38,036 nt of DNA, taken from the NCBI RefSeq assembly GCF_009916105.1, contig NZ_JAAAXQ010000026.1, forward strand, positions 1 to 38,036, read 5' to 3'. Positions 22,327 to 30,741 of the stretch are shown piece after piece. This DNA comes from Streptomyces sp. GC420. GTDB taxonomy: Bacteria > Actinomycetota > Actinomycetes > Streptomycetales > Streptomycetaceae. The translations under genes were made by a program, and so were the position numbers. Position 1 is the first letter of the stretch; every line of letters starts with the position of its first letter. The notes beneath the pieces are model-generated. The model saw only the letters and a list, made by a program, of their open reading frames with translations. It made no database searches and was not told the DNA's origin.

Positions 22327-24426
22327 ATGACGGGGAACAACCCAACCACCGTGTCCGTGTCCCACCGGCCCGACCGAGCCGGCCCGGTCTCCCGATCCGG
22401 CCGTACCCCGCGACGTACGCGGACCCTCCCAGGCTGGCACACCATCCGCGGCCGCGTGGCCGTCGTGCTGGCCGTACCGACCTGCCTGCTCCTCGCCCTG
22501 GTCGGACTCGGCGTCGCCGACCGGGCCGCGGACTGGTCGGCCGCCCGGTCGACCGAGAGCGAGGTCGGCGTCCTGCTGCGGGTGCAGGCCCTCGTCCGCG
22601 AGCTCCAGCGTGAACGCGGACTGACCAACGGTCTCTTGGCCGGTGCCGAGGAGTACCGCGACGAGGTCGCCGCGCAGCGCCAACGCACCGACGAGGCCCG
22701 CGCCGGCCTGCGGGCCGCGCTCGCCGGTGACAGCACCGCGAGGGACACGGGCGCCGCCGCGTCAGCCGAGGACGCCCTGATCCCCCTGGGTGACCTCACC
22801 CCGACCCGTACCGAGGTCGACGCCGGTGTCGCCGAACGGGCCGGCACGCTCGCCTTCTACACCGACGCCGTCACCGCGCTGATCGACGCGGAGACGGCCA
22901 CAGTGCCAGGCGGCGACCGGCGCACCGCCGACGGGGTACAGGCGCTCCATGCCCTGGCCCGCGCGACCGAGGCCGTCGCCCTGGAACGCGGCTCGCTCAA
23001 CGGGGTGTTCGCCGCCGGCCGATTCCGGGCCGGCGAGTATCTGTCCTTCACGGAGACCAGGGCGGCCCGGCTCGCCTCCGTCGACCAGTTCGACCGGCTC
23101 GCCACCTCCGCCCAGCGGTCCGCGCTCGACACCGCGTTCAGGACGGAGGCCGCACACCGTGCCGCCGGATACGAGCGGAGCGCCGAGCGCGGTGCGGACG
23201 GATCGCGGCTGTCCGTCACGCCCCGGCAGTGGTGGGAGGCCATGACCACGCTCGTCGACGACCTGCACGGAGTGCAGCGGCAGGTCGGCGACGACCTGCG
23301 GGGCCGCGCCTCGGCGGCGGGCGACGCCGCGACCCGCCAGCTCCTCGGATTCCTCACGCTGGGTGTGCTGATCCTCGCCGTGGCCGTCGCCCTCGCGGTG
23401 TTCTCCGCCCGCTCCATCACGCGGCCACTGGGCGCGCTCGCGGACGAGGCCGACGAGGTCGCCGGCACCCGGCTGCCCCACGCCGTCAAGGGGATCCAGG
23501 AGACGGACCCCGACGAACCACTGGCCACCCGGACCCCCGAACCGGTACGGGGCACGGACGACCACCCCGCTCCCGGCAGCGCACAGGAGATCGGCCGCCT
23601 CGCAGCCGCGCTGCGCAATGTGGAACGCACCGCCGTCGGGCTCGCCGCGGAGCAGGCCCTGCTCCGTCGCAACAGCACGGAGTCGCTGGCCAGTCTCGGA
23701 CGCCGCAACCAGGCGCTGATCAGTCGTCAACTCGGTCTGCTCACCACGCTGGAGCGTCAGGAACTCGACCCGGACTCACTCGCGGACCTCTTCCGGCTCG
23801 ACCACCTCGCGACCCGGATGCGCCGCAACGCGGAGTCGCTGCTGGTACTCGCGGGGGAGGAGGCGCCAGCCCGTTCGTGGCCGGGCACGGTCACCGTGAC
23901 CGAGGTGGTGCAGTCGGCGGCCGCCGAGGTTGAGGAGTACCAGCGGGTGTCGGTCGTGGCAATGGAGGAATGCCGTCTCCCCGGTCACGCCGTCGCGGAA
24001 CTGTCCCACCTTCTGGCGGAACTCATCGAGAACGCACTGACGTTCAGCTCTCCCGCGCAACCGGTCGCCATTCACGGCTGGCGTGATGCCGACGAGTACT
24101 GCATCGCCGTCGTCGACCGCGGCACCGGTATGACCGCCGAGCAACTGGTCCGCTCCAACGCCCGGCTGTCCGGGCGGGAGTCCTTCCTGGTCGCACCCAC
24201 CCGTTTCCTGGGTCACTACGTCGTCGGCGTTCTCGCGGCCCGCCTGGGCGCCCACGTCGAACTGCGCCCCACTGAGGGCTCCGAGGGCACTACGGCGTAC
24301 GTCGCGCTGCCCGCTTCCCTGGTCCGGTGGCGTGACGCGCACCTGGTCACCGCGGCGGCGGACGGCGCCGTCACGGCCCGAACGGCTCCGGCCTCCCCGA
24401 GGGGCCGAGGGCACGACGGGTCATGA
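22327..24426 (+). CDS. NIT-domain sensor histidine kinase (conservon CvnA-like)
   Basis: 699 residues. First membrane span about 45-65 (VAVVLAVPTCLLLALVGLGV), an extracellular NIT (nitrate/nitrite-sensing-type) helical domain (about 70-330, QRERGLTNGLLAG, ALERGSLNGVF), second span (LLGFLTLGVLILAVAVALAV), a HAMP segment, a CvnA-type dimer region (RRNQALISRQLGLLTTLE, RLDHLATRMRRNAESLLVL) and an ATPase domain with N-box ELIENALTFSSP and G-box VVDRGTGMT. In complete conservons such a kinase is followed by roadblock, DUF742 and GTPase genes; here none follows. The start is the ATG at 22327; it lacks a ribosome binding site, so leaderless initiation is possible. Its stop overlaps the convergent ArsR gene's stop by six bases. 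Confidence 0.88.
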   Translation: MTGNNPTTVSVSHRPDRAGPVSRSGRTPRRTRTLPGWHTIRGRVAVVLAVPTCLLLALVGLGVADRAADWSAARSTESEVGVLLRVQALVRELQRERGLTNGLLAGAEEYRDEVAAQRQRTDEARAGLRAALAGDSTARDTGAAASAEDALIPLGDLTPTRTEVDAGVAERAGTLAFYTDAVTALIDAETATVPGGDRRTADGVQALHALARATEAVALERGSLNGVFAAGRFRAGEYLSFTETRAARLASVDQFDRLATSAQRSALDTAFRTEAAHRAAGYERSAERGADGSRLSVTPRQWWEAMTTLVDDLHGVQRQVGDDLRGRASAAGDAATRQLLGFLTLGVLILAVAVALAVFSARSITRPLGALADEADEVAGTRLPHAVKGIQETDPDEPLATRTPEPVRGTDDHPAPGSAQEIGRLAAALRNVERTAVGLAAEQALLRRNSTESLASLGRRNQALISRQLGLLTTLERQELDPDSLADLFRLDHLATRMRRNAESLLVLAGEEAPARSWPGTVTVTEVVQSAAAEVEEYQRVSVVAMEECRLPGHAVAELSHLLAELIENALTFSSPAQPVAIHGWRDADEYCIAVVDRGTGMTAEQLVRSNARLSGRESFLVAPTRFLGHYVVGVLAARLGAHVELRPTEGSEGTTAYVALPASLVRWRDAHLVTAAADGAVTARTAPASPRGRGHDGS

Positions 24427-24792
24427 GGACGGGCGCGCACTGCCCGGCGTGAGCGCCGGGTGGACGTCGGCCTGGCGGAGCTCGGCGAGCAACTCGCTCT
24501 GCCCGGCCAGCAGTTCGGTGAGGATGCGGCGGGCGGCCCGCAGCAGTTCCGCCACATCGCCGCCGGCGAGCGCGTAGCTGACGGTGGAGCCTTCCCGGAT
24601 GGACACCACGATCCCGGAGCGGCGCAGGACGGCGAGTTGCTGGGAGAGGTTGGAGGGCTCGATCTCGATCTCGTTCAGCAGGTCGCGCACGGGAACGGGC
24701 CCGTGCTGCAGGAGTTCCAGCACCCGGATGCGCACCGGGTGTCCGAGCATGCGGAAGAACTCGGCCTTGGCTTGGTAGAGGGGGACCTGCAT
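24421..24792 (-). CDS. ArsR-family winged-helix regulator
   Basis: 123 residues. AKAEFFRMLGHPVRIRVLEL opens the winged helix; the recognition helix region is EPSNLSQQLAVLRRSGIV, followed by the wing SIREGSTVSYALAG and a C-terminal helix pair for dimerisation (LLRAARRILTELLAGQ). There is no ELCVCDL-type metal box, so the signal need not be a metal. Start ATG at 24792 (MQVPLYQAKAEFF), as in relatives. A perfect palindrome TGAAGA-AA-TCTTCA lies 150 bp upstream and may be its own operator. The downstream convergent gene is the NIT kinase. Confidence 0.88.
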   Translation of the reverse strand: MQVPLYQAKAEFFRMLGHPVRIRVLELLQHGPVPVRDLLNEIEIEPSNLSQQLAVLRRSGIVVSIREGSTVSYALAGGDVAELLRAARRILTELLAGQSELLAELRQADVHPALTPGSARPSS

Positions 24793-24942
24793 GGTGAGTC
24801 GCTCGCTCCCTGTCACGTTCGACGGGCTGTGTCCGAAGCGGCGGCCCGGGAACGGCCGCCGCGGGCGGTGTCGTGCAAACCGATCCTGCAGGGTCCCGGC
24901 CCCGCACACCCATGGGATTGGCCTGATCTGGATGTGGCGAAA

Positions 24943-24956
24943 TGAAGAAATCTTCA
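24943..24956. promoter_or_regulatory. Palindrome TGAAGA-AA-TCTTCA, candidate ArsR operator
   Basis: Perfect 6-bp arms in the most AT-rich spot of the neighbourhood, upstream of the ArsR gene and 38 bp after the roadblock gene's stop. ArsR proteins bind AT-rich imperfect palindromes of this size near their own promoters. Confidence 0.55.
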
Positions 24957-24993
24957 AGTCATGGGTGTGCGAAGGCCCGGAAGGATCGGCTGT

Positions 24994-25368
24994 CTACACT
25001 TCGAGATCGGCCTCGATGCGTGCGAGCTGGTGGCGGGCCATGGCCAGATTGGATTTCGCCTTGTCGAGCACGAGGTAGAGGAACAGTCCGTTGCCGCCGC
25101 GGCCCTTGAGGAGCCGGATGAGGTGGTACTGGGTGCCGAGGGTGATCAGCATGTCCTCGATGCCGTCCTTGAGGCCCAGGTGCTCCATGGTGCGGGCCTT
25201 GGCGCGGATCACGTCCGTGTTGCCTGCCGCGGCGACCGCCAGGTCGAGGTCCTTGCCGCCGCCCAGCGTGCCGAGCGCCATGCCGCTGGTGTAGTCGACG
25301 AGGGCGGCCCCCAGGGCGCCCTCGATCGAAGTCATCGTCTCCTTGAGGGAGATCTCCACATTCGCCAT
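24994..25368 (-). CDS. Roadblock/LC7 domain protein (CvnB-like), orphan
   Basis: 124 residues forming one roadblock/LC7 domain: SIEGALGAALVDYTSGMALG, AAAGNTDVIRAKARTME, ITLGTQYHLIRLL and GLFLYLVLDKAKSNLAMARH. Such proteins are small GTPase regulators; in Streptomyces conservons the CvnB member sits between a kinase and a DUF742 protein. Here it stands alone on the minus strand, with no DUF742 or CvnD GTPase gene adjacent, so it may serve a partner elsewhere. ATG at 25368; GAGGAG lies about 13 bases upstream, a long spacing. Confidence 0.9.
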   Translation of the reverse strand: MANVEISLKETMTSIEGALGAALVDYTSGMALGTLGGGKDLDLAVAAAGNTDVIRAKARTMEHLGLKDGIEDMLITLGTQYHLIRLLKGRGGNGLFLYLVLDKAKSNLAMARHQLARIEADLEV

Positions 25369-25553
25369 ATCGGTCTCTGCTCCTCGTCACGGTGTCTCCG
25401 GGCGCCTTCGGCCCGGCCGGTGACCCGGACATTACGTACTGAGCCCGGCGGGAAGCCGGGTTACTCCGGTTCTGACAGAGGAGTATCGGAACGCTGTGCG
25501 ATATGCGTTCTGTTGACCACCGATGCGCGTGCGGTGACCATTTGAGGTCCGTG

Positions 25554-25594
25554 CGGCGGTGCGGCTCCGTCGAACCGCCGGAGCCGCACCGCCG
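25554..25594 (-). terminator. Strong hairpin after the alpha/beta hydrolase gene
   Basis: CGGCGGTGCGGCTCCG (25554-25569) and CGGAGCCGCACCGCCG (25579-25594) form a perfect 16-bp stem with a 9-base loop, 25 bp after the hydrolase stop on the minus strand. Position and strength fit a factor-independent terminator lacking a U-tract. Confidence 0.75.
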
Positions 25595-25619
25595 TTACCG
25601 GGCGGGGGCGCGGCCGGGC

Positions 25620-26309
25620 TCAGCCGGCCGAGCCGAGCGCGATCTTCGCGAGCAGCGCCGCGCACTCGCCGGGCGCCGACAGGAAGGGTGAGTGGTCGCT
25701 CGCGAGGCGGTGGACGGCGCCGGCCCTGGCCGCCAGGACCTCCTGTCTCGCCACGGGGATCGCCTGGTCCTGCTCGCAGATGACGTAGGTCGAGGGGATG
25801 GTGTGCCACCCCGCCCGCGTCAGCGGTTCGCTGAAGGACCTCGTGCTCTGCGGCACCAGCCGGGCGACCGCCGCCTCGGCCGCGGCCCGGGGCGTGTCAC
25901 CGAAGAACAGCGGGATCGGGTCGTCCGGCACCGCCTCGAAGCCGTTCGGGTCCGGCGGCACCGGGGCGCCGTGGAAGCTCAGAAGACTCTCGCCGACGTC
26001 GAGCTGGAACGACGTCAGGTAGACCACGTGCGAGACGTTGGCCGCCTCCGCGACGGCCTGGGTGACGGGTATGCCGCCGTAGGAGTGGGCGACGACCACC
26101 ACCGGCCCTTCGATGCGCCCCAGTTCCTCGAGCACCGCGCGCGCGTCGTCGTGGATACCGGCCGGCTGCCCGGCGCTGGGCAGGTCGACCGCACTCGTCG
26201 TCCAGCCGTCGGCGTCGAGCACGGATCTCGGCTCGTCCCAGCACCAGGAGGCGTGCCACGCACCGTGGACCAGAAGCAGGGCCGGACGGGAAAGTTCATC
26301 AGATTCCAC
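25620..26309 (-). CDS. Alpha/beta hydrolase
   Basis: 229 residues, single domain: LLLVHGAWHASWCWDEP (oxyanion loop), nucleophile elbow AHSYGG, acid in CEQDQAIP and His in SDHSPFLS. The HGAWHASWCW start is shared with plant salicylate-methylesterase/hydroxynitrile-lyase-like and bacterial EstA-like esterases; substrate is unknown. No signal peptide. The start is GTG (26309). A perfect palindrome AGCGATATCGCT (26310-26321) abuts the start codon where the ribosome binding site should be. A separate palindrome, GGACACAGTGTCC, overlaps the predicted -35 region, so the gene is probably under repressor control. Confidence 0.88.
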   Translation of the reverse strand: MESDELSRPALLLVHGAWHASWCWDEPRSVLDADGWTTSAVDLPSAGQPAGIHDDARAVLEELGRIEGPVVVVAHSYGGIPVTQAVAEAANVSHVVYLTSFQLDVGESLLSFHGAPVPPDPNGFEAVPDDPIPLFFGDTPRAAAEAAVARLVPQSTRSFSEPLTRAGWHTIPSTYVICEQDQAIPVARQEVLAARAGAVHRLASDHSPFLSAPGECAALLAKIALGSAG

Positions 26310-26364
26310 AGCGATATCGCTCTCACGAAGGGGCGGGGGGCGCCGGGCGGCGCCGTCGAATCGA

Positions 26365-26393
26365 CCCTAAAACACATCGGACACAGTGTCCAA
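26365..26393 (-). promoter_or_regulatory. Promoter of the alpha/beta hydrolase with overlapping operator GGACACAGTGTCC
   Basis: TTGGAC (26393-26388) and TTAGGG (26370-26365) are 17 bp apart. The palindrome GGACAC-A-GTGTCC (26379-26391) covers the end of the -35 hexamer and the first part of the spacer. Size and style match TetR-family operators, but no TetR gene lies next to it in the window. Confidence 0.6.
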
Positions 26394-26460
26394 CGTCATG
26401 TCCGAGAGGCTGCGGAACGCGGTGGCCGTCCCTGGCGGAGGGCGCCGGCCCGCCCGGTCC

Positions 26461-28263
26461 TCACCGGGGCCGGTCGCGCTCGTACGGGCTCGGCACGGGG
26501 AAGTACGCGTCCAGGAAGGAGGTCGTCAGGGCCTGCTGGGCGGGCTGTTCCCGGGCCTCGGACACGGTGTCGTTCAGGCAGAACACCTGCCGGTCGCGAC
26601 GGGCGAGCAGCGTCGCGAGGCGGGCGGCCAGGGCTGGGTGGGACACGTCGAGATAGGCGTAGCGCAGATGCCCCGGGACGGCGCGCGCCGTGTGGAACGC
26701 GTAGTAGTGGTGCAGCGAGGAGACGATGGACAGGTCGTCGACGCTGCGCAGCCGGTGCGAGGCGGTTGCCCGGTGGGGCTCGGGGAACCGTTCCTCGATC
26801 TCGTACAGGACACTGCGCCGCAGGGCGTGCGGGGTGTGCTTCATCTTGTGACTGATCATCGTGCCGAAGACCTCCTCGACGAGGGCCCGGTTGTTCTTGC
26901 CGGCAGCGGCCACGGGCACGTCCTCGGGCGACGGGGGGCCCGGCGGGATGAGGACCGGCGACGGGAAGAACTTCGTCAGGCCGTTGGCGAGGAAGAAGTC
27001 CTGGGGCACCGTGATCCCGCCCCAGAACACGTCGTCGTTGACGTAGAGGAAATGCTCCGACAAACCGTCGACATGGTGCAGCTGACTCTCGATGGCGTGT
27101 GAGTTGAACGTCGGCAGCAGGCCGGGATCGCTGAAGATCTCCTTGTGGGAGACGATCCTCAGGCCCGGCGCGGAAGTGTCCAGCCAGGCGGGCACCTGCT
27201 CGTCCGTGACCAGGTGGACCGTGCGGATCCACGGGGCGTACTGGCTCAGGGAACGCAGCGAATAGCGCAACTCCTCACGGTCCAGATACCGCGCAGCGTT
27301 GGCCGCCTCCTCGTGGTACGCCTCACCCGTGCAGGCGGCGCGGCGACGCAGCCACAGCGGATCGCTGCCGTCCACCCAGGTGTAGACGGCGTCCACCGGG
27401 AAGCGGATGTCCTCCGGGGCAGGGCGGGCGAACGCGGTGCGGGTCCGCACCCGGGGCAGCGGACTCCCGGCGGGCACCAGCGCGCTCATGCGCTCCTCGG
27501 GAACGGGGACAGGGGGGTCGGAGCGGAACACCTCCTCCGCCGTCCCGTTGGCGCGCGGTGCGACGAGGCGGTCCCCGTCGGCGGACCAGAACTCCACGTC
27601 GCAGCCGTACTTGGGGCCGAGCGTCAGCCGCCCCGTCGGATCGCTGTGGTACCAGGTCATCCGGATGACATCGGCCCGTCCGACGGCCCGCCAGGCGGCA
27701 CGGGTGAAACCCGGCCGCGTGGCACGCCGCCGGCGCCAGCGGGCGTCCGGGACGCAGACGTAGCCGGGCGCCTCGCGGCACGCACGCTCCAGCGCGCGGT
27801 GCGCCGCGGCCCGGTCCTCGGCCGCGACGGCGACCACGGCCGAGCTGTCGCTGCGGCCGCGGACGCAGAAGTAGTCCACCCCGGCGCCGTCGAGGGCGCC
27901 GCGCACGGCGGCCGCGTTGGCGGCGCGGGCCCGCAGCGGGGAGACGTCCGGCCGCACGACGGCAGCCTTGGGGACCCCGCGGACGATACGCACGCCACGT
28001 CCGGGCCCGGTGCACAGGCCGGGACGCCGGTGGGCCAGGCACGCCGCCCGTACCGAGGCGGCCAAGGGCCGCACGGAGGGAACGGCGGCGAAGTGCCCCT
28101 TGACCCGGGCCCGGGCCTGCGGCGAGGTGCGGGCGACGAGTGCGCGGCGGAGCCGGACGGGCAAGAGGCGCCGGTACAGGCGCACCGGCCAGGTCCTGTC
28201 GATGTCGCGCGGCGGCGCGCCGGCCGGCCGGTTCGTACGCGTACGCTGCGCCGTATCACCCAT
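26461..28263 (-). CDS. Stealth-family sugar phosphotransferase
   Basis: 600 residues. All four Stealth regions are visible: CR1 PVDAVYTWVDGSDPLW (about 289-304), CR2 ELRYSLRSLSQYAPWIRTVH through LYVNDDVFWGG (about 331-416), CR3 near HTPHALRRSVLYEIEERFP, and the C-terminal CR4 ending in FCLNDT. Stealth proteins transfer hexose-1-phosphate units to make phosphodiester-linked surface polysaccharides, like meningococcal capsule polymerases. The N-terminal 280 residues are a basic, Ala/Arg-rich region with a domain often seen in actinobacterial members. Start: ATG at 28263 with GAGGAGGG upstream. The next genes are unrelated, so it is a stand-alone gene; the polymer it makes is unknown. Confidence 0.92.
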   Translation of the reverse strand: MGDTAQRTRTNRPAGAPPRDIDRTWPVRLYRRLLPVRLRRALVARTSPQARARVKGHFAAVPSVRPLAASVRAACLAHRRPGLCTGPGRGVRIVRGVPKAAVVRPDVSPLRARAANAAAVRGALDGAGVDYFCVRGRSDSSAVVAVAAEDRAAAHRALERACREAPGYVCVPDARWRRRRATRPGFTRAAWRAVGRADVIRMTWYHSDPTGRLTLGPKYGCDVEFWSADGDRLVAPRANGTAEEVFRSDPPVPVPEERMSALVPAGSPLPRVRTRTAFARPAPEDIRFPVDAVYTWVDGSDPLWLRRRAACTGEAYHEEAANAARYLDREELRYSLRSLSQYAPWIRTVHLVTDEQVPAWLDTSAPGLRIVSHKEIFSDPGLLPTFNSHAIESQLHHVDGLSEHFLYVNDDVFWGGITVPQDFFLANGLTKFFPSPVLIPPGPPSPEDVPVAAAGKNNRALVEEVFGTMISHKMKHTPHALRRSVLYEIEERFPEPHRATASHRLRSVDDLSIVSSLHHYYAFHTARAVPGHLRYAYLDVSHPALAARLATLLARRDRQVFCLNDTVSEAREQPAQQALTTSFLDAYFPVPSPYERDRPR

Positions 28264-28401
28264 GGGACGGCCCTCCTCGCACGTCGCGGGCCCGCATGCC
28301 CACTGTCCCGCGCCGCGCCGGGCCGGAGCCGGGGTCCACAGGGTCCCGCCGCGGGGCCGAACGGGCTTGACCGGCGGGCCGTTCGGGGCATGGGAGGATC
28401 C

Positions 28402-28449
28402 GCCGGGCTGCCGGGCTGCCGGGCTGCCGGGCTGCCGGGCTGCCGGGCC
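28402..28449. repeat. 8-bp tandem repeat GCCGGGCT, six copies
   Basis: Five exact copies and a sixth with one change, in the 263-bp divergent gap between the Stealth gene and the methyltransferase gene. Not in a coding frame of either. Confidence 0.85.
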
Positions 28450-28526
28450 GCCGGGTGCGGCCACCGCGCCCGAGCCCGTCGGCGTCGAGGGACCGCGGAG
28501 CGATCCTGCCCGGTAGGGTCCTCCGC

Positions 28527-29204
28527 GTGAGAGAGCCCTCCTACCTCGGCGCCGTACGGGATTCGTACGACGCCGTCGCCGCGGACTACGTCGAAATCGT
28601 CAAGACACCGGACCAACTCGACCCCGTGTCACGGGCGATGCTGGCCGCGTTCGCCGAACTCGTGAGGACCGCAGGCCTCGGGCCGGTCGCGGACCTCGGT
28701 TGCGGACCCGGCCGGGTGACGGCGCACCTCGCCGGGCTGGGACTGACCGCGTTCGGCGTCGACGTCTCGCCGAGAATGATCGAGCTGGCCCGGCATGCCT
28801 TCCCAGGGCTGCGGTTCGAGGTGGGTTCGATGACCGCGCTGGAGATCGGGGACGAGGAACTCGGCGGTGTCCTCGCCTACTTCTCCATCCACCACACACC
28901 GCCGGAAGTACTGCCGGCGGTGTTCTCGGAATTCCACCGCACGCTCGCCCCCGGTGGCTGCCTGATGCTGGGCACCCACGCGGGAGACGGCGAGCGGTGG
29001 CGTCCCGCGCGAGCCTACGGAGGTCATGAGGTGTCCTACGTGTGGTACCTGCTTCCGCCGGACCGAATCGCGCAGCTGCTGCGGGACGCCGGGTTCGTCA
29101 TCACCGCCCGGCTCGCCCTGGAGCCCGTCGGGGGAGGGAAGAGACCGAGCGTCGCCCTCCTGGCACACAAACCCGCAACGGGCGGGCCGTCCTCGTCCCC
29201 GTGA
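28527..29204 (+). CDS. SAM-dependent class I methyltransferase
   Basis: 225 residues. YDAVAADYVEIVK opens the fold; motif I is VADLGCGPGRVTAHL, motif II region FGVDVSPRMIELARH, then YFSIHHTPPEVLP and the post-motif APGGCLMLGTH. Small-molecule type, with no domain that would show a substrate. Start: GTG at 28527 (VREPSYLGAVRDSYDAV), since homology begins there; the ribosome binding site is modest. It is flanked by divergent and convergent unrelated genes, so probably monocistronic. Confidence 0.88.
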   Translation: MREPSYLGAVRDSYDAVAADYVEIVKTPDQLDPVSRAMLAAFAELVRTAGLGPVADLGCGPGRVTAHLAGLGLTAFGVDVSPRMIELARHAFPGLRFEVGSMTALEIGDEELGGVLAYFSIHHTPPEVLPAVFSEFHRTLAPGGCLMLGTHAGDGERWRPARAYGGHEVSYVWYLLPPDRIAQLLRDAGFVITARLALEPVGGGKRPSVALLAHKPATGGPSSSP

Positions 29205-29299
29205 GGACCACCGCGCGCTCCGGCACCCGCGCGGACGGCTCCCGAGGGGGCGTCTTCCGAGGGGGACGGGCTCCCGCGGGGGCGGCTTCCGCGCGGCGG

Positions 29300-30586
29300 T
29301 CAGACCAGGACCGAATCGCCGAGCCAGTGTGCGGCCAGCAGCGCGGTGCGGACGTTGAAGTCGTCGTCGAGGCTCTTCGCACCGCCCGGCAGCAGCGCCG
29401 TCACCTGCTGCACCCGGTACTGGATGGAGTTGCGGTGCAGGTTCATCGCCTCGGCCGTGGCGGAGTGGCTGCGGTGACGGGTGAGGAAGACCCGCAGGGT
29501 CTCGCGCAGCATGGCGTTGCGCGTGTTGCCCCGTGCCAGCTCTCCCAGCGTCCCCGTCACGAACTCGCGGACGGCTTCCACGTCCCCGGCCATCAGGGCG
29601 ATCGGCGCCAGGTCGTCGTAACGAACCCACCGCCGCTCCGGTGCATGACGGGCACCGGCACCCGCGGCCCCGGCGCCTCCGCCCCCGCCCCCGGCACGGG
29701 CGGGGTGGACGGCGAGGATCTCCTTCACCTGCGCGGCCTGCCGCGCCGAGGCGCGGAAGCCGGCCGGACCGGCACCCGGACGGCCTACGGACGCGTGCAG
29801 CGGACAGCCCGGCGGCGGCCGGAGGGCGTCGAGCCCCTCGCCGGCTCCGGCGGGCAGTGCCAGCCACAGCCGCGACTCCTGCTCGTCGGTGGGTACGACG
29901 AGGCAGGCACGGGCGCGCAGCACCGACGCCGCGTGCGCACGCGCCTCCTCCACCGCGGAGAGCACTTCGAAAGAGCTCATCGGCCGGGCCGGCCACAGAG
30001 TGAACGCGACGTGGACCGCGTCCAGCGGATAGCGCAGTGCCCGCTCTGCCTGCGCGTGGTCGACCGTGCCGCCGCCGAGCAACTCGTTGACCCACTGCTG
30101 GCGAACACCACTCTGGCTGGCCACCCTGCGGTCACGTTCCAGTTCGTACGTGCGGCCCACCTGCTCGCAGACCTGGTCGATGAACTCCGCCGACCGCCGG
30201 ACCAGCCCGACCACCAGCGGCACCCGGTCCTGTGCGGGCAGTCCGTCGAGCCCGGCGAAGGCCACGTCGAGGAACCTGGAGTGCCCGATGCGGTAGGCGC
30301 GTATGAGCGCGGACAGGGGGACGTCGCGCTGGGCCAGCATCCGGGCATAGGCCAGCGCGGCGTTCGGCGCCTCCAGGTACTCGACGCCGATGCCCTCGCG
30401 CAGGAAGTTCACCGCGGTCACGATGTTCTCGGTGATGCTCGCCTCGAGGAGGGAACGTGAGGCGGCGTCGTGGTGGAGCGCGCTGATCTGGACGCGCGTC
30501 AGTCGCATCAGTTCCGCGATGAGCTCCTCGCGTACCGCGAGGAGCCGGTCCGCCGCCTCCGCGAGAAGCGCCTGCTCTGTCGACAT
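29300..30586 (-). CDS. PucR/CdaR-type transcriptional regulator
   Basis: 428 residues. The C-terminal helix-turn-helix of the PucR family is clear: LRETLRVFLTRHRSHSATAE, AMNLHRNSIQYRVQQV. The central part (about 165-320) resembles the GGDEF-like domain of CdaR/PucR regulators; a Gly-rich linker (GGGGGGAGAAGAGA) splits it from the DNA-binding end. The N-terminal part (about 1-150) is helical with ITENIVTAVNFLREG. Start ATG at 30586; a second in-frame ATG three codons upstream is possible. It is divergent from the acyl-CoA ligase operon with a 155-bp gap, and is the obvious candidate regulator of it. Confidence 0.88.
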   Translation of the reverse strand: MSTEQALLAEAADRLLAVREELIAELMRLTRVQISALHHDAASRSLLEASITENIVTAVNFLREGIGVEYLEAPNAALAYARMLAQRDVPLSALIRAYRIGHSRFLDVAFAGLDGLPAQDRVPLVVGLVRRSAEFIDQVCEQVGRTYELERDRRVASQSGVRQQWVNELLGGGTVDHAQAERALRYPLDAVHVAFTLWPARPMSSFEVLSAVEEARAHAASVLRARACLVVPTDEQESRLWLALPAGAGEGLDALRPPPGCPLHASVGRPGAGPAGFRASARQAAQVKEILAVHPARAGGGGGGAGAAGAGARHAPERRWVRYDDLAPIALMAGDVEAVREFVTGTLGELARGNTRNAMLRETLRVFLTRHRSHSATAEAMNLHRNSIQYRVQQVTALLPGGAKSLDDDFNVRTALLAAHWLGDSVLV

Positions 30587-30741
30587 GACCCGCATCGTAG
30601 AGGCAGACCCGCCCGGGAGGTTTGTGCGCGGAGCACGAGGAGCCGCCAACATCTTGTGGCGCGCATCCGTGGCCGCCGTCACACGCCCGGGCATACCTTC
30701 GCCTGGATCTCGACCATCGACGCTCCGAGGTGCAAGCCCCC

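Noticed and set aside
22327..25368. Complete conservon (cvnABCD)
   Set aside because: No DUF742 and no CvnD-type GTPase gene are present, and kinase and roadblock genes are on opposite strands.
28402..28449. CRISPR array from the GCCGGGCT repeats
   Set aside because: Units are 8 bp with no spacers; a simple tandem repeat.
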